Assembly (NCBI GenBank): GCA_017631085.1
Contig: JAGBTY010000017.1
Location: 62,001 to 126,000, forward strand
Reading direction: 5' to 3'
Length of the DNA stretch: 64,000 nt
Origin: Clostridia bacterium
Lineage (GTDB): Bacteria > Bacillota > Clostridia > Oscillospirales > CAG-272
Shown here: positions 19,534-27,777 of the stretch, one piece after another
How positions within the stretch are numbered: position 1 is the stretch's first letter
How the letters are laid out: each line of letters opens with the position of its first letter
The notes under the pieces: generated by a model
Told to the model about the DNA's origin: nothing
What the model saw: only the letters and a program-made list of their open reading frames with translations
Databases searched by the model: none
Program-made: the position numbers and the translations under genes

Positions 19534-19812
19534 TTAGGATAGGAATAGCATCAATCCCCATAAAATACCAATCATAGATGCTCCGAAAAGAGCACCGATA
19601 ATGAACATAATAAAACGCGAGGGGCATTTTTTTCTGTGCTTGTGCGTTAGTATTCCGCTGTCTGTTATGATCCTGTTAGCTTCCTTTATCATTTCAGATT
19701 TATCGCATCTGGAAGGTTTTTTGTCGTCCTTGATTATAAAATACGCTCTCTCGAATATATTGCTGGATTTCGGTTGTATCATAATAACGTTTTTTTGAAT
19801 TCCCTTTAGCAT
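19534..19812 (-). CDS. Small protein with a C-terminal membrane helix
   Basis: 92 residues, family not recognised. The first 65 residues are polar and basic (KDDKKPSRCDKSEMIKEA; HKHRKKCPSRF), and residues 68-92 form a hydrophobic helix (FIMFIIGALFGASMIGILWG), so it is probably tail-anchored. AAGGAAAGG lies about 11 nt before the ATG; a later in-frame ATG (MIQPKSS) is possible. It lies immediately upstream of the rnjA promoter in the same direction. Confidence 0.55.
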   Translation of the reverse strand: MLKGIQKNVIMIQPKSSNIFERAYFIIKDDKKPSRCDKSEMIKEANRIITDSGILTHKHRKKCPSRFIMFIIGALFGASMIGILWGLMLFLS

Positions 19813-19951
19813 TTTTAGATAGCCTTTCCTTAATATTTATGTATCCTTGAGGAAAAGTATTTCCAAAAAAGTGCAGTATAATTCTAAAAAAAGAATAAAA
19901 AAAGTAAATATCCAAAAAATGTAAAATAAATGTTAACATTCAAAAAGTGTA

Positions 19952-19980
19952 TTGATAAATAAAATAAAAAAATGTATAAT
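19952..19980 (+). promoter_or_regulatory. SigA promoter of the AbrB-type gene
   Basis: TTGATA (19952-19957), 17-nt spacer, TATAAT (19975-19980). Confidence 0.8.
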
Positions 19981-20033
19981 AATGTCAATCAGAAAAATAT
20001 ATAGTCGAATTTTTGAAAAAGGAGGAAATGAAA

Positions 20034-20279
20034 ATGAAATCAACAGGTGTAGTTAGAAAAGTAGATGAACTTGGAAGAATAGTTTTACCGATCGAAATAA
20101 GAAAGGTCCTCGACATAAATCAAAAGGACGCTATTGAGATATTTACCGACGAGGACAAAATAATTCTCCAGAAGTATCAGCCTGCATGTGTATTCTGCAA
20201 TAATGTAACCGACGTTATTTACTTTAACGGCAAAAGAATATGCAAGGATTGTATTGCGAAACTTAAAGAGCAAATGTGA
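20034..20279 (+). CDS. AbrB/SpoVT-type regulator with C-terminal zinc ribbon
   Basis: 81 residues. The N-terminal swapped-hairpin DNA-binding domain shows the family signature STGVVRKVDELGRIVLP and IEIRKVLDI. The C-terminal part has CVFC and CKDC, a four-cysteine zinc ribbon seen in clostridial AbrB relatives. The start is the ATG at 20034 because GGAGG (20021-20025) is 8 nt before it; the upstream TTG and ATG overlap or crowd that site. It is a single-gene unit with its own promoter and terminator. It probably acts as a transition-state or growth-phase regulator. Confidence 0.88.
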   Translation: MKSTGVVRKVDELGRIVLPIEIRKVLDINQKDAIEIFTDEDKIILQKYQPACVFCNNVTDVIYFNGKRICKDCIAKLKEQM

Positions 20280-20292
20280 ATAAATATTAAGT

Positions 20293-20320
20293 GGGGAACG
20301 GTTTGATCCGTTCCCCGTTT
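20293..20320 (+). terminator. Terminator after the AbrB-type gene
   Basis: GGGGAACGG (20293-20301) pairs with CCGTTCCCC (20308-20316), followed by GTTTAATATTTT. It lies between convergent genes and may serve both. Confidence 0.75.
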
Positions 20321-20326
20321 AATATT

Positions 20327-21160
20327 TTATACTTTAAACCTTTTTGCGTATCCGCAACGGCGGCAAAGCTCCGAGACGGCTTTTCTATTTTTGAATCCGT
20401 CCTTTATTTTTTGAGCTTTTTCCGAAGAAAGAATTTCGGACAGAGGAGTATCAAATATATTTCCGAGAGTGAGTAGTCCGTCGCTGTCAAGACAGCAGGG
20501 AACGACGCTTCCGTCCGAGAGAATACCGAAATGGTCGGAGAGTCCGTAGCAAAATACGTTTTCTCCACCGTCGGAAGCCGAAAGCGATGGCCATTCAAAC
20601 CGTTCTCCGTATTCAAGGTGAAGCCTATGGCGTATTCTTGCGCCTCTGTCGGAGTCGTGCCACGCGTTGATCCCAAAGGCATCTTTTATCATTTTGAGCG
20701 CTTTTTCGTTTCTTTCTTTGTCAAAATCTCCGTTCCAAAGACGAAGAACCGTAAGTATTCCTTTGTCATTTGCTTTTTTTGCAAAATCAAGACAGGATAG
20801 AGTGTATTTTTCAAATTCTTCTTCAGAAAGGTCAGCGAAGCTGTGGAGCGATATATTGACCTTGTAAACACCCGATTCAATAAGAGTGTCACCAACGGTT
20901 GGAAGAATAGTTCCGTTTGTCGTAACTGCCGAATTAAATCCGCGAGACGAGGCAAGTTTTATAAATTCGGGAAGCTCCTTATGGAGCAAGGGTTCTCCCA
21001 TAAGGTGATAGTATATATATTTCGTTACTCCCTCGAGCTCGGAAAGGATATGCTCAAAATTTTCTTTTTGCATCATAATAGGAGTTCTTTTTGTTTTGGG
21101 ACAAAACGAGCAATTTTTATTGCAGATATTGGTGATCTCAACGTAAACTCTTGAATACAT
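20327..21160 (-). CDS. Radical SAM/SPASM-domain protein
   Basis: 277 residues. The radical SAM cluster is CNKNCSFC (cysteines 13, 17 and 20), followed by the GEPLLH segment and TTNGT. The C-terminal SPASM-type region shows CYGL, GSVVPCC, LGNIFDTPLSEI and CRRCGYAKR, expected to bind a second iron-sulphur cluster. Relatives modify peptides or tRNA or act as maturases. No precursor peptide gene is seen next to it, so the substrate is unknown. AAGGAG lies 8 nt before the ATG and a consensus promoter precedes it. Confidence 0.88.
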   Translation of the reverse strand: MYSRVYVEITNICNKNCSFCPKTKRTPIMMQKENFEHILSELEGVTKYIYYHLMGEPLLHKELPEFIKLASSRGFNSAVTTNGTILPTVGDTLIESGVYKVNISLHSFADLSEEEFEKYTLSCLDFAKKANDKGILTVLRLWNGDFDKERNEKALKMIKDAFGINAWHDSDRGARIRHRLHLEYGERFEWPSLSASDGGENVFCYGLSDHFGILSDGSVVPCCLDSDGLLTLGNIFDTPLSEILSSEKAQKIKDGFKNRKAVSELCRRCGYAKRFKV

Positions 21161-21188
21161 TTTAGGTCTCCTTGTTTTTTATAAAACT

Positions 21189-21217
21189 ATTTTATCACTC
21201 ATTTTATTCTGTGTCAA
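21189..21217 (-). promoter_or_regulatory. SigA promoter of the radical SAM gene
   Basis: On the - strand, TTGACA (21212-21217), 17-nt spacer, TAAAAT (21189-21194). Confidence 0.85.
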
Positions 21218-21278
21218 GAAAGGTCGGAAAAATATAGGCGTCAACCTAAAAAAATGTAACAATATGCGTAATATTTGC

Positions 21279-21308
21279 TTGACAATTACGGTCAATTTGA
21301 GTTATAAT
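21279..21308 (+). promoter_or_regulatory. SigA promoter of the glycerol-1-phosphate dehydrogenase gene
   Basis: TTGACA (21279-21284), 18-nt spacer, TATAAT (21303-21308), back to back with the radical SAM promoter. Confidence 0.8.
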
Positions 21309-21342
21309 GTGTATGATAATAAATAGAAAAAGAGGAGATATT

Positions 21343-22629
21343 ATGGATCTTACAGCCATACTTAAAAATCTTGAAAATTGTCCTTGCGGAAAGAAACATA
21401 CTTTTTATACCGAAAGAGTAGAAATATCCTCGGGTGCAACGAAAAAAACAGGAGCGATACTGTCGGAAGTGAATTTTCCTAAAAACGTACTGTTAGTTGC
21501 TGACGAGAAGACATGGGGTGTAGCAGATGCCGAAGGGTTGTCCGCATCTCTTGCAGAGTGTGGATTTACGGTAAAGAAGCTCATATACAGCAGCATGATG
21601 TACGCACGTATCGAGCAGGTTGTAGAACTGAAGGCTCTTGCGGCAGACGTAGACGGAATTATTTCGGTGGGTACAGGCTCTCTTAACGATATCTGCAGAG
21701 TTACGTCACACGAAATGGGCAAAAAGTTCTGTATCTTCGCCACTGCGCCCTCAATGGACGGCTTTGCGTCGGATACTGCGCCCATAATCGAAAACAACTT
21801 CAAGACCTCGTGGTTCGTAGAGCAGCCCTACGTCATAATTGCCGATACAAAGATCCTTGCAGAGTCTCCCGCAGAGCTTAAGGCTGCAGGATACGGAGAC
21901 ATGGTCGCAAAGTATATGGGACTTGCCGATTGGCGTATTGCAAACGTTCTCACGGGCGAATATTACTGCGAAAATATCGCAAAGGTCACCGAGGACGCAC
22001 TTGCAAAGATGGTAGCTCTTACCGACAGAGTGCAGAGCAATGACGAGGAAGCGGCAGGAGCTATTATGGAGGCTCTCGTTCTTTCGGGACTCGCAATGAA
22101 GCTTGCAGGCTGTTCACGCCCCGCATCTGGTTCTGAGCACGTTGTTTCTCACTATTGGGAATGCTATAAGCTGGCACGTGGCATCTGGCCCGAATTCCAC
22201 GGAAAGAAAGTAGGCGTCGCATCGCTTATTATCAACGATCTCTATAGAAACCTTGCAGATAAACTTCCTGAAGTAAAGGCAACGGCTGATCCTACCGATT
22301 GGGAAGATGTATATTCTAAATTCTCTCCGGACCAGCTTCCCGAAGTAAAGAAGCTCAATACTCCCACGATAACCGATAAGGTAGATCCAAAGAAGCTTGA
22401 GGAGTGCTGGGGTGAGATAAGAAAAATAATATATGAGTCTCTTCCCGAGACAGAAAAGCTTCGTGAGCTTATGAAGAGAGCAGGATGCGTTACCGAGATA
22501 GAGGATATTAATGTAAGTCAGGAGCTTTTCGAGACGGGAATACGTTATCATTCCTATATGCGTTATCGCATACTTCTTACGCGTTTGTTGCCAATGATCG
22601 GTGTTGATCCCATAGATTATATAGGCTGA
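21343..22629 (+). CDS. egsA: sn-glycerol-1-phosphate dehydrogenase (AraM/EgsA family)
   Basis: 428 residues of the iron-containing alcohol dehydrogenase/dehydroquinate synthase-like fold. The NAD-binding GTGSLNDICR segment (about 110) and metal-ligand region HVVSHYWE are visible, together with the PSMDGFASD motif typical of AraM/EgsA. The enzyme reduces dihydroxyacetone phosphate to glycerol 1-phosphate, used in Bacillus for heptaprenylglycerol-type lipids. The start at 21343 follows AGAGGAG; the upstream in-frame ATG at 21310 overlaps the promoter region. It is transcribed alone and ends at a strong terminator. Confidence 0.88.
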   Translation: MDLTAILKNLENCPCGKKHTFYTERVEISSGATKKTGAILSEVNFPKNVLLVADEKTWGVADAEGLSASLAECGFTVKKLIYSSMMYARIEQVVELKALAADVDGIISVGTGSLNDICRVTSHEMGKKFCIFATAPSMDGFASDTAPIIENNFKTSWFVEQPYVIIADTKILAESPAELKAAGYGDMVAKYMGLADWRIANVLTGEYYCENIAKVTEDALAKMVALTDRVQSNDEEAAGAIMEALVLSGLAMKLAGCSRPASGSEHVVSHYWECYKLARGIWPEFHGKKVGVASLIINDLYRNLADKLPEVKATADPTDWEDVYSKFSPDQLPEVKKLNTPTITDKVDPKKLEECWGEIRKIIYESLPETEKLRELMKRAGCVTEIEDINVSQELFETGIRYHSYMRYRILLTRLLPMIGVDPIDYIG

Positions 22630-22638
22630 TCGTAAAAG

Positions 22639-22672
22639 CCCATAAGAACGTATCAAGTTCTTATGGGTTTTT
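22639..22672 (+). terminator. Terminator of egsA
   Basis: CCCATAAGAAC (22639-22649) pairs perfectly with GTTCTTATGGG (22657-22667), followed by TTTTT. Confidence 0.92.
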
Positions 22673-22754
22673 GCTTTGACATTCTTAAATTTTTAAGAAA
22701 CGGCAGAATATTTTTTCCGTACGGGCAAAGAATAATTTTATAAAACAGCGGCGT

Positions 22755-23930
22755 ATGGGGGAAAGAATGAAGGTCATAGCGGGTAAAGAGGGAAGCGGGA
22801 ACGGAAAGGCAGTTATGGGAAGGATCGTTTTCCCTTATGACGAAAGATATGATACGGTAAAGATGGGGGAGGCATTGATCCCTATTGTATATGACTTGAA
22901 TTCGGAGATACTTGAAGATACTTGCGTGGTGGGGGCGGTATTGATATCTTCGAAAAACGAAACCTCACTTCAATTTGATACTTCTTTTCCTTTTTTGGTC
23001 GTGGAGAGAGGAAATGAAAAAACACTTAAAGAGATAAGCGGGAAGCTTGCCTATCTTGACGCACAAAGCAGACTGCTTATTTCCACCCCTGATATTGATA
23101 CGGTAAATAAATACGAGAATCAAAAGCGAAGGGAAGAAGATATAAAGTATCGGTTGCCTGTGATATCAACCAAAATGCCTTTATTGTCGTGCGATATAAA
23201 AAATATAACCGACACAGAAGGAGCACGCGGTATACTTGTGGATATGGATAAAATTGGGTTAAAGGACGAAGATGCGGTTTTTAATTTTTTAACAAAAATA
23301 TGCGATACGTCTCCCACCAAGCCTTTGAGTGTCAAGCTCTCATACTCTAATTCAAAGGAAGAAGTGGAAAAAAACGGGGCTATGATCAGAGGAATATATA
23401 GGGCATCTGTATATGGGAACATATCAATAATGTGTGCCGGATTTTCTCATATTGAGGAGATAGAAGAATACGGAAAGCTTCTTTCCGAGAGCTTTTGTAG
23501 GCTTGAGGAGTCGGGGAGAGAAATAAATGGATTTATGGAAAGAGGAATAGTTTGCGACAGTTACGTGATTTTGTTTTCACTATTGTCAAAACGCGTATCC
23601 AAGGGAGTAGGAAAGGGAAGTAGAATTCTTGATGGAGTTGATTTTATCTGCTTTGATATGGATAAGCTTTCGGAAAAGTGGCTGATAAAAGAAAAGGGAA
23701 GATTCCTTACCTCTCCCATTTGGGGTATAAAATATATTATTGATAATTTTCCGAAATATAAGCTCATTGTAAAAAAGGCAGAGACCGCAAGGCTTTTGAG
23801 GGCCTTGTCGGTGGAAAACGGCTGGGAAAATATTTTGCCCCCCTGTGAGATATACGTGTTGCCCAAAAGCATTGACAGCGTAAAGTCGGCAGTGTCGATG
23901 TGGGGGGAGAAGAATACTGATAGAGAATGA
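22755..23930 (+). CDS. Degenerate PTS enzyme I-like (PEP-utilising) protein
   Basis: 391 residues with the layout of phosphoenolpyruvate-protein phosphotransferase from the swivelling domain to the TIM-barrel end. Recognisable echoes include FLVVERG with GKLAYLDAQSRLLI (compare the normal DGDTGEVIVNP segment), MPLLSCDIK (compare LLSVNIS), and IRGIYRASVYGNISIM (compare LRASAYGNVRIM). The catalytic histidine (normally TSHAA), the PEP-binding arginines and the catalytic cysteine (normally CGEM) are all absent, so it should not be an active phosphotransferase. The start is uncertain: ATG at 22755 or ATG at 22767, the latter preceded by GGGGG. It may be a regulatory remnant; no other PTS gene is nearby. 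Confidence 0.55.
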   Translation: MGERMKVIAGKEGSGNGKAVMGRIVFPYDERYDTVKMGEALIPIVYDLNSEILEDTCVVGAVLISSKNETSLQFDTSFPFLVVERGNEKTLKEISGKLAYLDAQSRLLISTPDIDTVNKYENQKRREEDIKYRLPVISTKMPLLSCDIKNITDTEGARGILVDMDKIGLKDEDAVFNFLTKICDTSPTKPLSVKLSYSNSKEEVEKNGAMIRGIYRASVYGNISIMCAGFSHIEEIEEYGKLLSESFCRLEESGREINGFMERGIVCDSYVILFSLLSKRVSKGVGKGSRILDGVDFICFDMDKLSEKWLIKEKGRFLTSPIWGIKYIIDNFPKYKLIVKKAETARLLRALSVENGWENILPPCEIYVLPKSIDSVKSAVSMWGEKNTDRE

Positions 23931-23940
23931 AATTTTGTGG

Positions 23941-24029
23941 CTACTTCGAATCCCTTTTTGCAATGCGCGCAACAAAAAAGGCGGATGCTTTTTGCATCCA
24001 CCTTTTTAGTGGCACGCCGTAAGGGATTC
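23941..24029. repeat. Copy A of an 89-bp direct repeat carrying the tRNA-Arg 3' end
   Basis: This segment nearly matches 24126-24214 (differences: CAATG against TATG and one A in an A run). It contains a copy of the last 20 nt of tRNA-Arg on the - strand and of its terminator hairpin (23974-24006), but no tRNA body follows. The stretch 24030-24125 between copies holds no gene. Confidence 0.85.
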
Positions 24030-24125
24030 TTCTCGAATTTTGCAAACCTGTTCTATTATTTTTTTGAAAGCTTTGCAAAATTCTTTAGTCAACGCCAAAA
24101 AACGATTCACAGGATCGTTTTTTTG

Positions 24126-24214
24126 CTACTTCGAATCCCTTTTTGTATGCGCGCAACAAAAAAAGGCGGATGCTTTTTGCATCCACCTTTTTAGTGGCAC
24201 GCCGTAAGGGATTC
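24126..24214. repeat. Copy B of the 89-bp repeat, joined to the intact tRNA-Arg
   Basis: This copy runs from the distal side of the tRNA terminator into the T arm of the intact tRNA-Arg. Start-to-start distance to copy A is 185 bp. Both copies also carry TTCGAATCCCTT in the opposite orientation, an extra T-arm-like fragment. Confidence 0.85.
24158..24190 (-). terminator. Terminator of tRNA-Arg
   Basis: On the - strand AAAGGTGGATGC pairs with GCATCCGCCTTT around an AAAAA loop and continues into a T run. It begins 4 nt past the encoded CCA. Confidence 0.88.
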
Positions 24215-24271
24215 GAACCCCCGACCTTTTGGTTCGTAGCCAAACACTCTATCCAGCTGAGCTAACGGCGC
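24195..24271 (-). tRNA. tRNA-Arg (anticodon ACG)
   Basis: 77 nt including encoded CCA. The acceptor stem GCGCCGT pairs with ACGGCGT (one G-U), the anticodon stem TTTGG/CCAAA encloses loop CTACGAA with anticodon ACG, and the T arm is GGGGGTTCGAATCCCTT. A34 would be converted to inosine by TadA to read CGN codons. Confidence 0.96.
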
Positions 24272-24305
24272 TTTTTTACGCATACTACTTTCTGCGTACC
24301 TAATT

Positions 24306-24333
24306 ATTATACCACAAATTTTTTTGATGTCAA
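24306..24333 (-). promoter_or_regulatory. SigA promoter of tRNA-Arg
   Basis: On the - strand, TTGACA (24328-24333), 16-nt spacer, TATAAT (24306-24311). Confidence 0.85.
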
Positions 24334-24385
24334 TAGTTTTTTAAAAATTTATTTGCGTTTTATTTTTTGTAGCGCAAAAACAGAA

Positions 24386-24988
24386 TCATTTATATACCGC
24401 TCTCGGACCGCCGATGTATTTAGGACGGGTGTAGGCACAGATCACGTTTGCAAATCCGAGCTTTGAGGCAGAGAGCCTTATCGGAACGGCAACGTGGCGG
24501 AGGTGCATACCTATAAGTGTTCCTCCAATATCAAGTCCTGCGTGTCCTTTTATTGTTTCTACCGCTACGGGATCGGTCATGCGGTCGTATACGGCAGTCG
24601 CAAATGAGCCTCCCGCTTTTGGCATGGGGCGTACCGAAACAGGATCAAGTCCGTATTTTTCGGCACACTCACGCTCTACGATAATGGCTCTGTTTAGATG
24701 CTCACAGCACTGTGCCGCAAGGTATATGCCCTTTCCCTCAAGAGCGGACATTATTCCGTCGAGCAGAGTATCGGCTACCTCGGGAACAGATGCTTTGCCT
24801 ATAGTGTTCCCAATAATTTCCGACGTTGAACAGCCGATCACGAGAATTTGCCTTTCTTTTAATTCTGTCTTTTCTAAAAGCTCCTCGACCAGTGCTTTTG
24901 CGTCTTTTTTTAGCTCTGCCAGAAATTTTTCTGCAGAATCCGAAAGAGAAGCGGTTCCGTTTTCATTAAGCATTACCAGATCACTCAT
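24386..24988 (-). CDS. ywlG: YwlG-like UPF0340 protein
   Basis: 200 residues of the UPF0340/YwlG family, widespread in Firmicutes and of unknown biochemical role. Conserved segments include ILVIGCSTSEIIG, AAQCCEHLNRAI and DIGGTLIGMHLRHVAVP. The start is the ATG at 24988, because GGAGG lies 5 nt before it; the TTG 12 bp further upstream is part of the ribosome binding site. The gene is separated from ispH-rpsA by a perfect hairpin whose T run leads directly into its ribosome binding site. Confidence 0.88.
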   Translation of the reverse strand: MSDLVMLNENGTASLSDSAEKFLAELKKDAKALVEELLEKTELKERQILVIGCSTSEIIGNTIGKASVPEVADTLLDGIMSALEGKGIYLAAQCCEHLNRAIIVERECAEKYGLDPVSVRPMPKAGGSFATAVYDRMTDPVAVETIKGHAGLDIGGTLIGMHLRHVAVPIRLSASKLGFANVICAYTRPKYIGGPRAVYK

Positions 24989-25003
24989 TTTATCCTCCAA
25001 AAA

Positions 25004-25036
25004 TGGCTGTCACAAATTTTAAATTTGTGACAGCCA
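25004..25036 (-). terminator. Terminator/attenuator between ispH-rpsA and ywlG
   Basis: A perfect 16-bp stem (TGGCTGTCACAAATTT and complement, 1-nt centre) is followed on the - strand by TTTTT and then GGAGG of ywlG. Confidence 0.88.
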
Positions 25037-25043
25037 ATATTTA

Positions 25044-27074
25044 TTACTCTGCGTCAGTAGCTTCTACAACTGCCTCTTCAGCATCAGCGGGCATAGCCTC
25101 TGCTTCTGCCTGTGCTTCGTCAAGGAGAGCTCTGATGGAAAGACTTATTCTCTTTGTCTCCTCGTCGATGGCGATGATCTTTGCATCAACTACCTGACCG
25201 ATCTCAAGAACGTCAGCAGGCTTTGCTATCTTTTCCTGAGCTATCTGGGAGATGTGGATGAGTCCGTCAACACCGTCAACGATCTCTGCGAATGCACCGA
25301 AGGGCATCATGCTTACGATCTTAACCGAAACAACGTCGCCTACTGCGTAGTTGTTTGTGAAGATGTACCAGGGGTTTGTATCGTCTGTCTTATATCCGAG
25401 AGATATTCTCTTCTTTTCTGCGTCAAAGCTCTTAACGAATACTGTGATTTCCTGACCTACGGAAACAACTGCCGCGGGAGAGGAGATAGGACGCCAAGAG
25501 AGCTCGGTCTTATGTACCATACCGTCAACGCCGCCAAGGTCTACGAAAGCACCGAATGCGGTCATGCTCTTGACCTTACCGGTATATACTTTGCCCTCTT
25601 CGATAGAAGCCCAGAAAGCTTCTTCAGCAGCTTTTCTTTCTTCCTTAAGAACTGCCTTAATAGAACCGATAGCCTTTTTGCCCTTGATCTCGATGACCTT
25701 AAGCTTTACGTCAGTTCCCTTAAGAGTAGAGAGGTCTCCATCCTTTGGAACACCTGTTTGTGATGCGGGAACGAATACTCTGTTGGAGTTGACGATAACG
25801 GATACACCGCCTTTTACAACGTCAACGACCTTACCTGTGAGTATCTCACCGTTAGCTTCAGCGGCAACGACACTCTGCCAATTCTTGTCGGAATCAACAC
25901 GCTTCTTGGAAAGCTCAGCAAAGCCCTCGATATCGCTAACGCGGATAACGAAAGCCTCGATCTCGTCACCGGGCTTAAACATCTCGGTGAGCTTTACAGA
26001 TGAATCATCCGTAATCTGTTCGGCCTTGATAAAGCCGGTAACCTGTGCGCCCAGATCAAGATAAAGATCTGCATCTGTAACGGATGTTACGATACCGACT
26101 ACGGTGTCTCCTGTATTTAAAGTTTTGAGTTCTGTGGACTCAAGCAGTTCAGCAAAATTTTCATTCATTTCGCTCATGGTTTTGTATACCTCCTGAATTA
26201 TGCCTGACGGAGTCGATGCTCCGGCGGCTATGCCCACTCTCGTGTGGGTAGACGTTATTAAATTGTTATCCGCAAGTTCTTCGGGTCGTTCGATCCAAAG
26301 GGTGTGCGGGCAATTTTCTTTACAAATGGCGAAAAGCTTCGCCGTGTTGGAGCTTTCTCTTCCGCCGATGACTATCATGACGTCGCTCCGTGTGGACAGA
26401 TCGTTGACTTCGGTCTGTCTCATTTCAGTAACACTACATATTGTATCAAAAATTAATGGATTTGTATATAGTTTTTTGAAAATTTTTTGAGTTTTTTTCC
26501 ACTCTTCCAGTTTTTGAGTGGTCTGTGCCGCAATTATGGGTGTTTTCTTGCCAAATTTTTCAAAAAAACCTGATTCGGCGGCGTTTTCTATTTCTGCAGA
26601 TGATCCAAAAACTACCTTATCTCCTGAAAAACGGCTCATGATGCCCACTACTTCTGGGTGCTCTTTAGCTCCGAGTAGGACGAAAAAATTATCGGGAGAA
26701 GAATTTTTCTCGGCAATGTCATGTATTTTTTTTACAAATGGGCAGGTGCAGTCAACGTAAGAAAAGAAGGGATTATTTTCCGAAGCCTGTGAGAGTATCG
26801 CTTCATGCTCAACGGGTATACCGTGAGCTCTGACGAACACTTTGACCGGTGACTGCTCGCCCGCGGAAAGAGCAAGGTCGGGAATATCGGCAATATCCGT
26901 AACGCGCACTCCGCGCTCATGAAGAGTGCGGTTGTATACGTCGTTGTGGATAAGATTTCCGAGTGTATAGAGACTTTCCTCTCCGTTTTTTTCTTCAATT
27001 GCGGCTTCAAGGCTATCGGTGGCTCTTTTCACGCCAAAGCAAAAGCCTGCGTTTTTTGCAACGGTTATCTCCAT
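25044..27074 (-). CDS. ispH: IspH-ribosomal protein S1 fusion
   Basis: 676 residues. Residues 1-285 are 4-hydroxy-3-methylbut-2-enyl diphosphate reductase (last step of the MEP isoprenoid pathway), with iron-sulphur cysteines in GFCFGVKRA (Cys12), DCTCPF and DTICSVT. Residues from about 305 hold four S1 RNA-binding domains (for example GKVKSMTAFGAFVDLGG and VKIVSMMPFGAFAEI), followed by an acidic, alanine-rich tail. This fusion is known in Clostridia. The start codon overlaps the plsC stop (TAATG), so the two are translationally coupled. Confidence 0.95.
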   Translation of the reverse strand: MEITVAKNAGFCFGVKRATDSLEAAIEEKNGEESLYTLGNLIHNDVYNRTLHERGVRVTDIADIPDLALSAGEQSPVKVFVRAHGIPVEHEAILSQASENNPFFSYVDCTCPFVKKIHDIAEKNSSPDNFFVLLGAKEHPEVVGIMSRFSGDKVVFGSSAEIENAAESGFFEKFGKKTPIIAAQTTQKLEEWKKTQKIFKKLYTNPLIFDTICSVTEMRQTEVNDLSTRSDVMIVIGGRESSNTAKLFAICKENCPHTLWIERPEELADNNLITSTHTRVGIAAGASTPSGIIQEVYKTMSEMNENFAELLESTELKTLNTGDTVVGIVTSVTDADLYLDLGAQVTGFIKAEQITDDSSVKLTEMFKPGDEIEAFVIRVSDIEGFAELSKKRVDSDKNWQSVVAAEANGEILTGKVVDVVKGGVSVIVNSNRVFVPASQTGVPKDGDLSTLKGTDVKLKVIEIKGKKAIGSIKAVLKEERKAAEEAFWASIEEGKVYTGKVKSMTAFGAFVDLGGVDGMVHKTELSWRPISSPAAVVSVGQEITVFVKSFDAEKKRISLGYKTDDTNPWYIFTNNYAVGDVVSVKIVSMMPFGAFAEIVDGVDGLIHISQIAQEKIAKPADVLEIGQVVDAKIIAIDEETKRISLSIRALLDEAQAEAEAMPADAEEAVVEATDAE

Positions 27075-27757
27075 TATTTTTTACCCTTTTTCTTTTTTTC
27101 GTTATCCAGCTTTTCTCTGAAATCCTCTCCGATAGTACAAATTCTGTCAAAGATAAGATTTGATATTCTTGCATATTCTCCCGAAGCTTCGGGGTCGTAT
27201 CCGAGGCTTTCAAAGGGGATCCTGTCACCGATGACGACGTATGTCTTTCTGAAAAGTTTTGACGTGTTATTTTTTTTGTGTATGTAAACGGGGACGATGT
27301 CTGCCGAGGTCTTGGTACTTATAAGCGCCGCTCCGTTTTTGACCTTTGTGGTTCTTGGATCAACTGCGGGATATCTGTGTCCTTGAGGGAATAGTCCCAT
27401 GCTGTTGCCCGATTCGAGAATTGATATGGAGGTCTTGATAGCTCCAACGTCTTTTCCCGATCTGTCTACTGGGAAAGCGCCAAGCATCTTGATAAGAGAA
27501 GAGAGAAGCGGAATCTTGAAAAGCTCTTTTTTTGCCATATAGCGTATCTGTCTTTTTTTGAATGAGTAGCAGATGGCTACAACGTCGGATGCGGCTATAT
27601 GGTTTGAGCAAACGATAAATCTTCCCTCGTCGGGCTCTTTTTCCGCTCCGACTACCTTTATTCTGAACAGTACCTTAACTATTTTTGAGAAAAGAGCATA
27701 ACAAATTCTGTAGAATCTCGAGCCTTCTCTTTTTTTCGAATTTTTATTTTTACCCAA
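27074..27757 (-). CDS. plsC: 1-acyl-sn-glycerol-3-phosphate acyltransferase
   Basis: 227 residues. Membrane-associated enzyme that acylates lysophosphatidic acid in phospholipid synthesis. The catalytic motif NH-x4-D is SNHIAASD (about 52-58), and the second motif, usually FPEG, reads FPQG here. The start chosen is TTG at 27757, since GAGG lies 8 nt before it; the upstream TTG at 27775 has no ribosome binding site. The 15 nt before this TTG (AAAGAGGAAAATATC) are identical to those before the cmk ATG. It overlaps ispH-rpsA by the TAATG junction. Confidence 0.9.
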   Translation of the reverse strand: MGKNKNSKKREGSRFYRICYALFSKIVKVLFRIKVVGAEKEPDEGRFIVCSNHIAASDVVAICYSFKKRQIRYMAKKELFKIPLLSSLIKMLGAFPVDRSGKDVGAIKTSISILESGNSMGLFPQGHRYPAVDPRTTKVKNGAALISTKTSADIVPVYIHKKNNTSKLFRKTYVVIGDRIPFESLGYDPEASGEYARISNLIFDRICTIGEDFREKLDNEKKKKGKK

Positions 27758-27777
27758 GATATTTTCCTCTTTCAAAT

